A DNA stretch of 64,000 bases. It comes from Eutreptiella sp. 'Long Island Sound 2002' (taxonomy: Eukaryota > Euglenozoa > Euglenophyceae > Eutreptiales > Eutreptiaceae). Of this stretch, positions 62,944 through 64,000 are shown piece by piece. The notes beneath the pieces were generated by a model. It was given only the letters and a program-made list of their open reading frames with translations. It ran no database searches and was not told the DNA's origin. The first letter of the stretch is position 1. Every line of letters starts with the position of its first letter. The stretch lies in the NCBI GenBank assembly GCA_964036045.1, contig OZ038382.1:138582961-138646960 (forward strand). The letters run 5' to 3'. The translations under genes were made by a program, and so were the position numbers.

Positions 62944-64000
62944 ATGGTGACGTGGGAAGCGCCGAACCATCCCAGTCGGGAGTCGATAAGCACAAAGGGA
63001 CTGCCGCGGGCGGAAGGCCCGGTCCGGCACCCAGTCGCGGAGGCGGGGTGAGGGCAAGTGAAGGCACGAACCCTTGCACCCGTCCGTCCTTCGCGAACAA
63101 GAATGTGTTTGATGTACTACAAGATCTATCCGAGAGTATCGGAGGATCACCCGGACCGCAGCTGGATGCTGCAGATGGGCAGCCTGAGCCCACTGTCCAC
63201 GACCTGCACCAGTCGCTTGTTGAGCTTCTGGAACGGCCCGAGATCCTGAGCTTGCACGCCGTGCGCCGTGTTGGGCGCGAGCGGCAGTTGCACCTTAAGG
63301 TCCGTGCCTTGTGCGGGGAAGTGGAAAAGGTCTTCGACGTATTGGTCGACACGGGAGCACAGGTCAGCTTGGTCAAGGCTGGCCTACTTCCGCCAGAGTG
63401 TTTGACCGACAGTCGGAAACCTGTCACGCTGAAGGTGGCGAACGGCCAGTACATGGTGGGAGGCACGAAGGAAGCGGCCATCGGGCTGCAGTTCGTGAAC
63501 CATCGTGAGCTGAGTCGCCCAGACCTCGGCAAGGAAATCCCCCTGCAAGGTCGCTTCTACGAGGCCGAGATGGACTGGGACATGATCGTTGGGTACGACT
63601 TCATGATGGAGACGGACTCCGGCGTCCTCCCGGCCCAGGCCTCCATGACCCTGTATCAGGACGACCAGCTCTCGTGGCTTTCGTCACCTGAGCACCATGT
63701 GGAATGCCAATGGATCCACCCCGAACGCTATCAGCTCGAAGTAGCCGCACTGGGCACTGAGCCAACTGGGCCAGCAAACCAGGAGTACGGCGTAAGGCCG
63801 GAAGTGGCGAGCCGAGTGGTTGCGGACCTGGGAGCTTCGGATCTGGCCCTGGATGCGTTCTCTTCAGGAACCTCCGCCCATCTTCGGGTGTGTGAGAAGT
63901 ACTGGAGCGCCCAGGACTCCGCGTGGAAGAACTACTGGGGTCCGCATCAGGGATTGATGTGGATCCATTGCCCCCGTTGGGACATTCCAAGAGCGATAGC
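62901..64000 (+). CDS. pol: Pol start of the second Ty3-like element (cut by window end)
   Basis: The reading frame continues from Gag without a stop to the end of the window. A disordered linker of about 130 residues leads to an aspartic protease: FDVLVDTGAQVSLVKAG (catalytic DTG at 63,348) and a second half WDMIVGYDFMMETDSG. After about 90 residues comes a Dam-like region (SDLALDAFSSGTSAHL, EKYWSAQDSAWKNYW, LMWIHCPRWDIPRAI). This matches YDAF ... WINPPFHLI of the first element, but the PP motif is replaced by CPRW. RT, RNase H and integrase must lie beyond 64,000. Confidence 0.8.

Overview
This is eukaryotic nuclear DNA made almost entirely of retrotransposons and tandem repeats. The evidence is two Ty3-type LTR elements (one with a chromodomain), at least four non-LTR (LINE) elements or remnants, minisatellites, and GTAAGT-type splice sites in a small non-element gene. 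No rRNA, tRNA, CRISPR array or bacterial operon was seen. Base composition changes abruptly. Roughly 0-28 kb and 55.4-58 kb are AT-richer, while 28.8-55.3 kb and 58.6-64 kb are very GC-rich with strong strand asymmetry. This patchwork fits a protist or alga with a repeat-laden genome, but the sequence alone does not let me name the species.

Layout. 0.7-8.1 kb: LINE A on the minus strand (ORF1, then APE endonuclease, reverse transcriptase and RNase H), broken by frameshifts. 8.2-8.5 kb: a minus-strand fragment of a Gag start, related to the element at 58.6 kb. 11.6-13.9 kb: a small LTR element of about 2.25 kb on the minus strand, with one short ORF, 4-bp target duplications and LTRs about 95% alike, inserted in an older ORF. 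14.4-15.7 kb: a C-rich tract and an 83/99-bp tandem array. 15,784-26,548: an intact-looking 10.8-kb Ty3/chromovirus-like element with nearly identical 532-bp LTRs, a 5-bp duplication (ctcgc), an initiator-Met tRNA primer site, Gag, and a Pol carrying an extra Dam-methyltransferase-like domain. 26.6-28.8 kb: a minus-strand intron-containing gene fragment and short repeats. 29.0-32.2 kb: 5'-truncated LINE B, followed by hairpin repeats and a roughly 2-kb 65-bp minisatellite. 35.4-38.7 kb: 64-bp repeats and a CA-rich low-complexity zone. 38.7-48.8 kb: LINE C, a giant single-ORF element with internal stops. 49.8-53.7 kb: minus-strand GC-rich ORFs of unknown function. 53.7-55.2 kb: 3' remnant of LINE D. 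55.5-57.5 kb: AT-richer non-coding DNA dense in perfect inverted repeats. 58.6-64 kb: a second Ty3-like element, cut by the window edge.

The most informative pattern is shared by the two diverged Ty3-like elements. In both, gag and pol lie in the same frame, separated only by one UAG in the context CCUAGNGGAGCC, which points to programmed stop-codon readthrough. Both also carry a Dam-like domain between protease and reverse transcriptase. In the complete element the UAG is followed after 11 nt by a perfect 8-bp hairpin.
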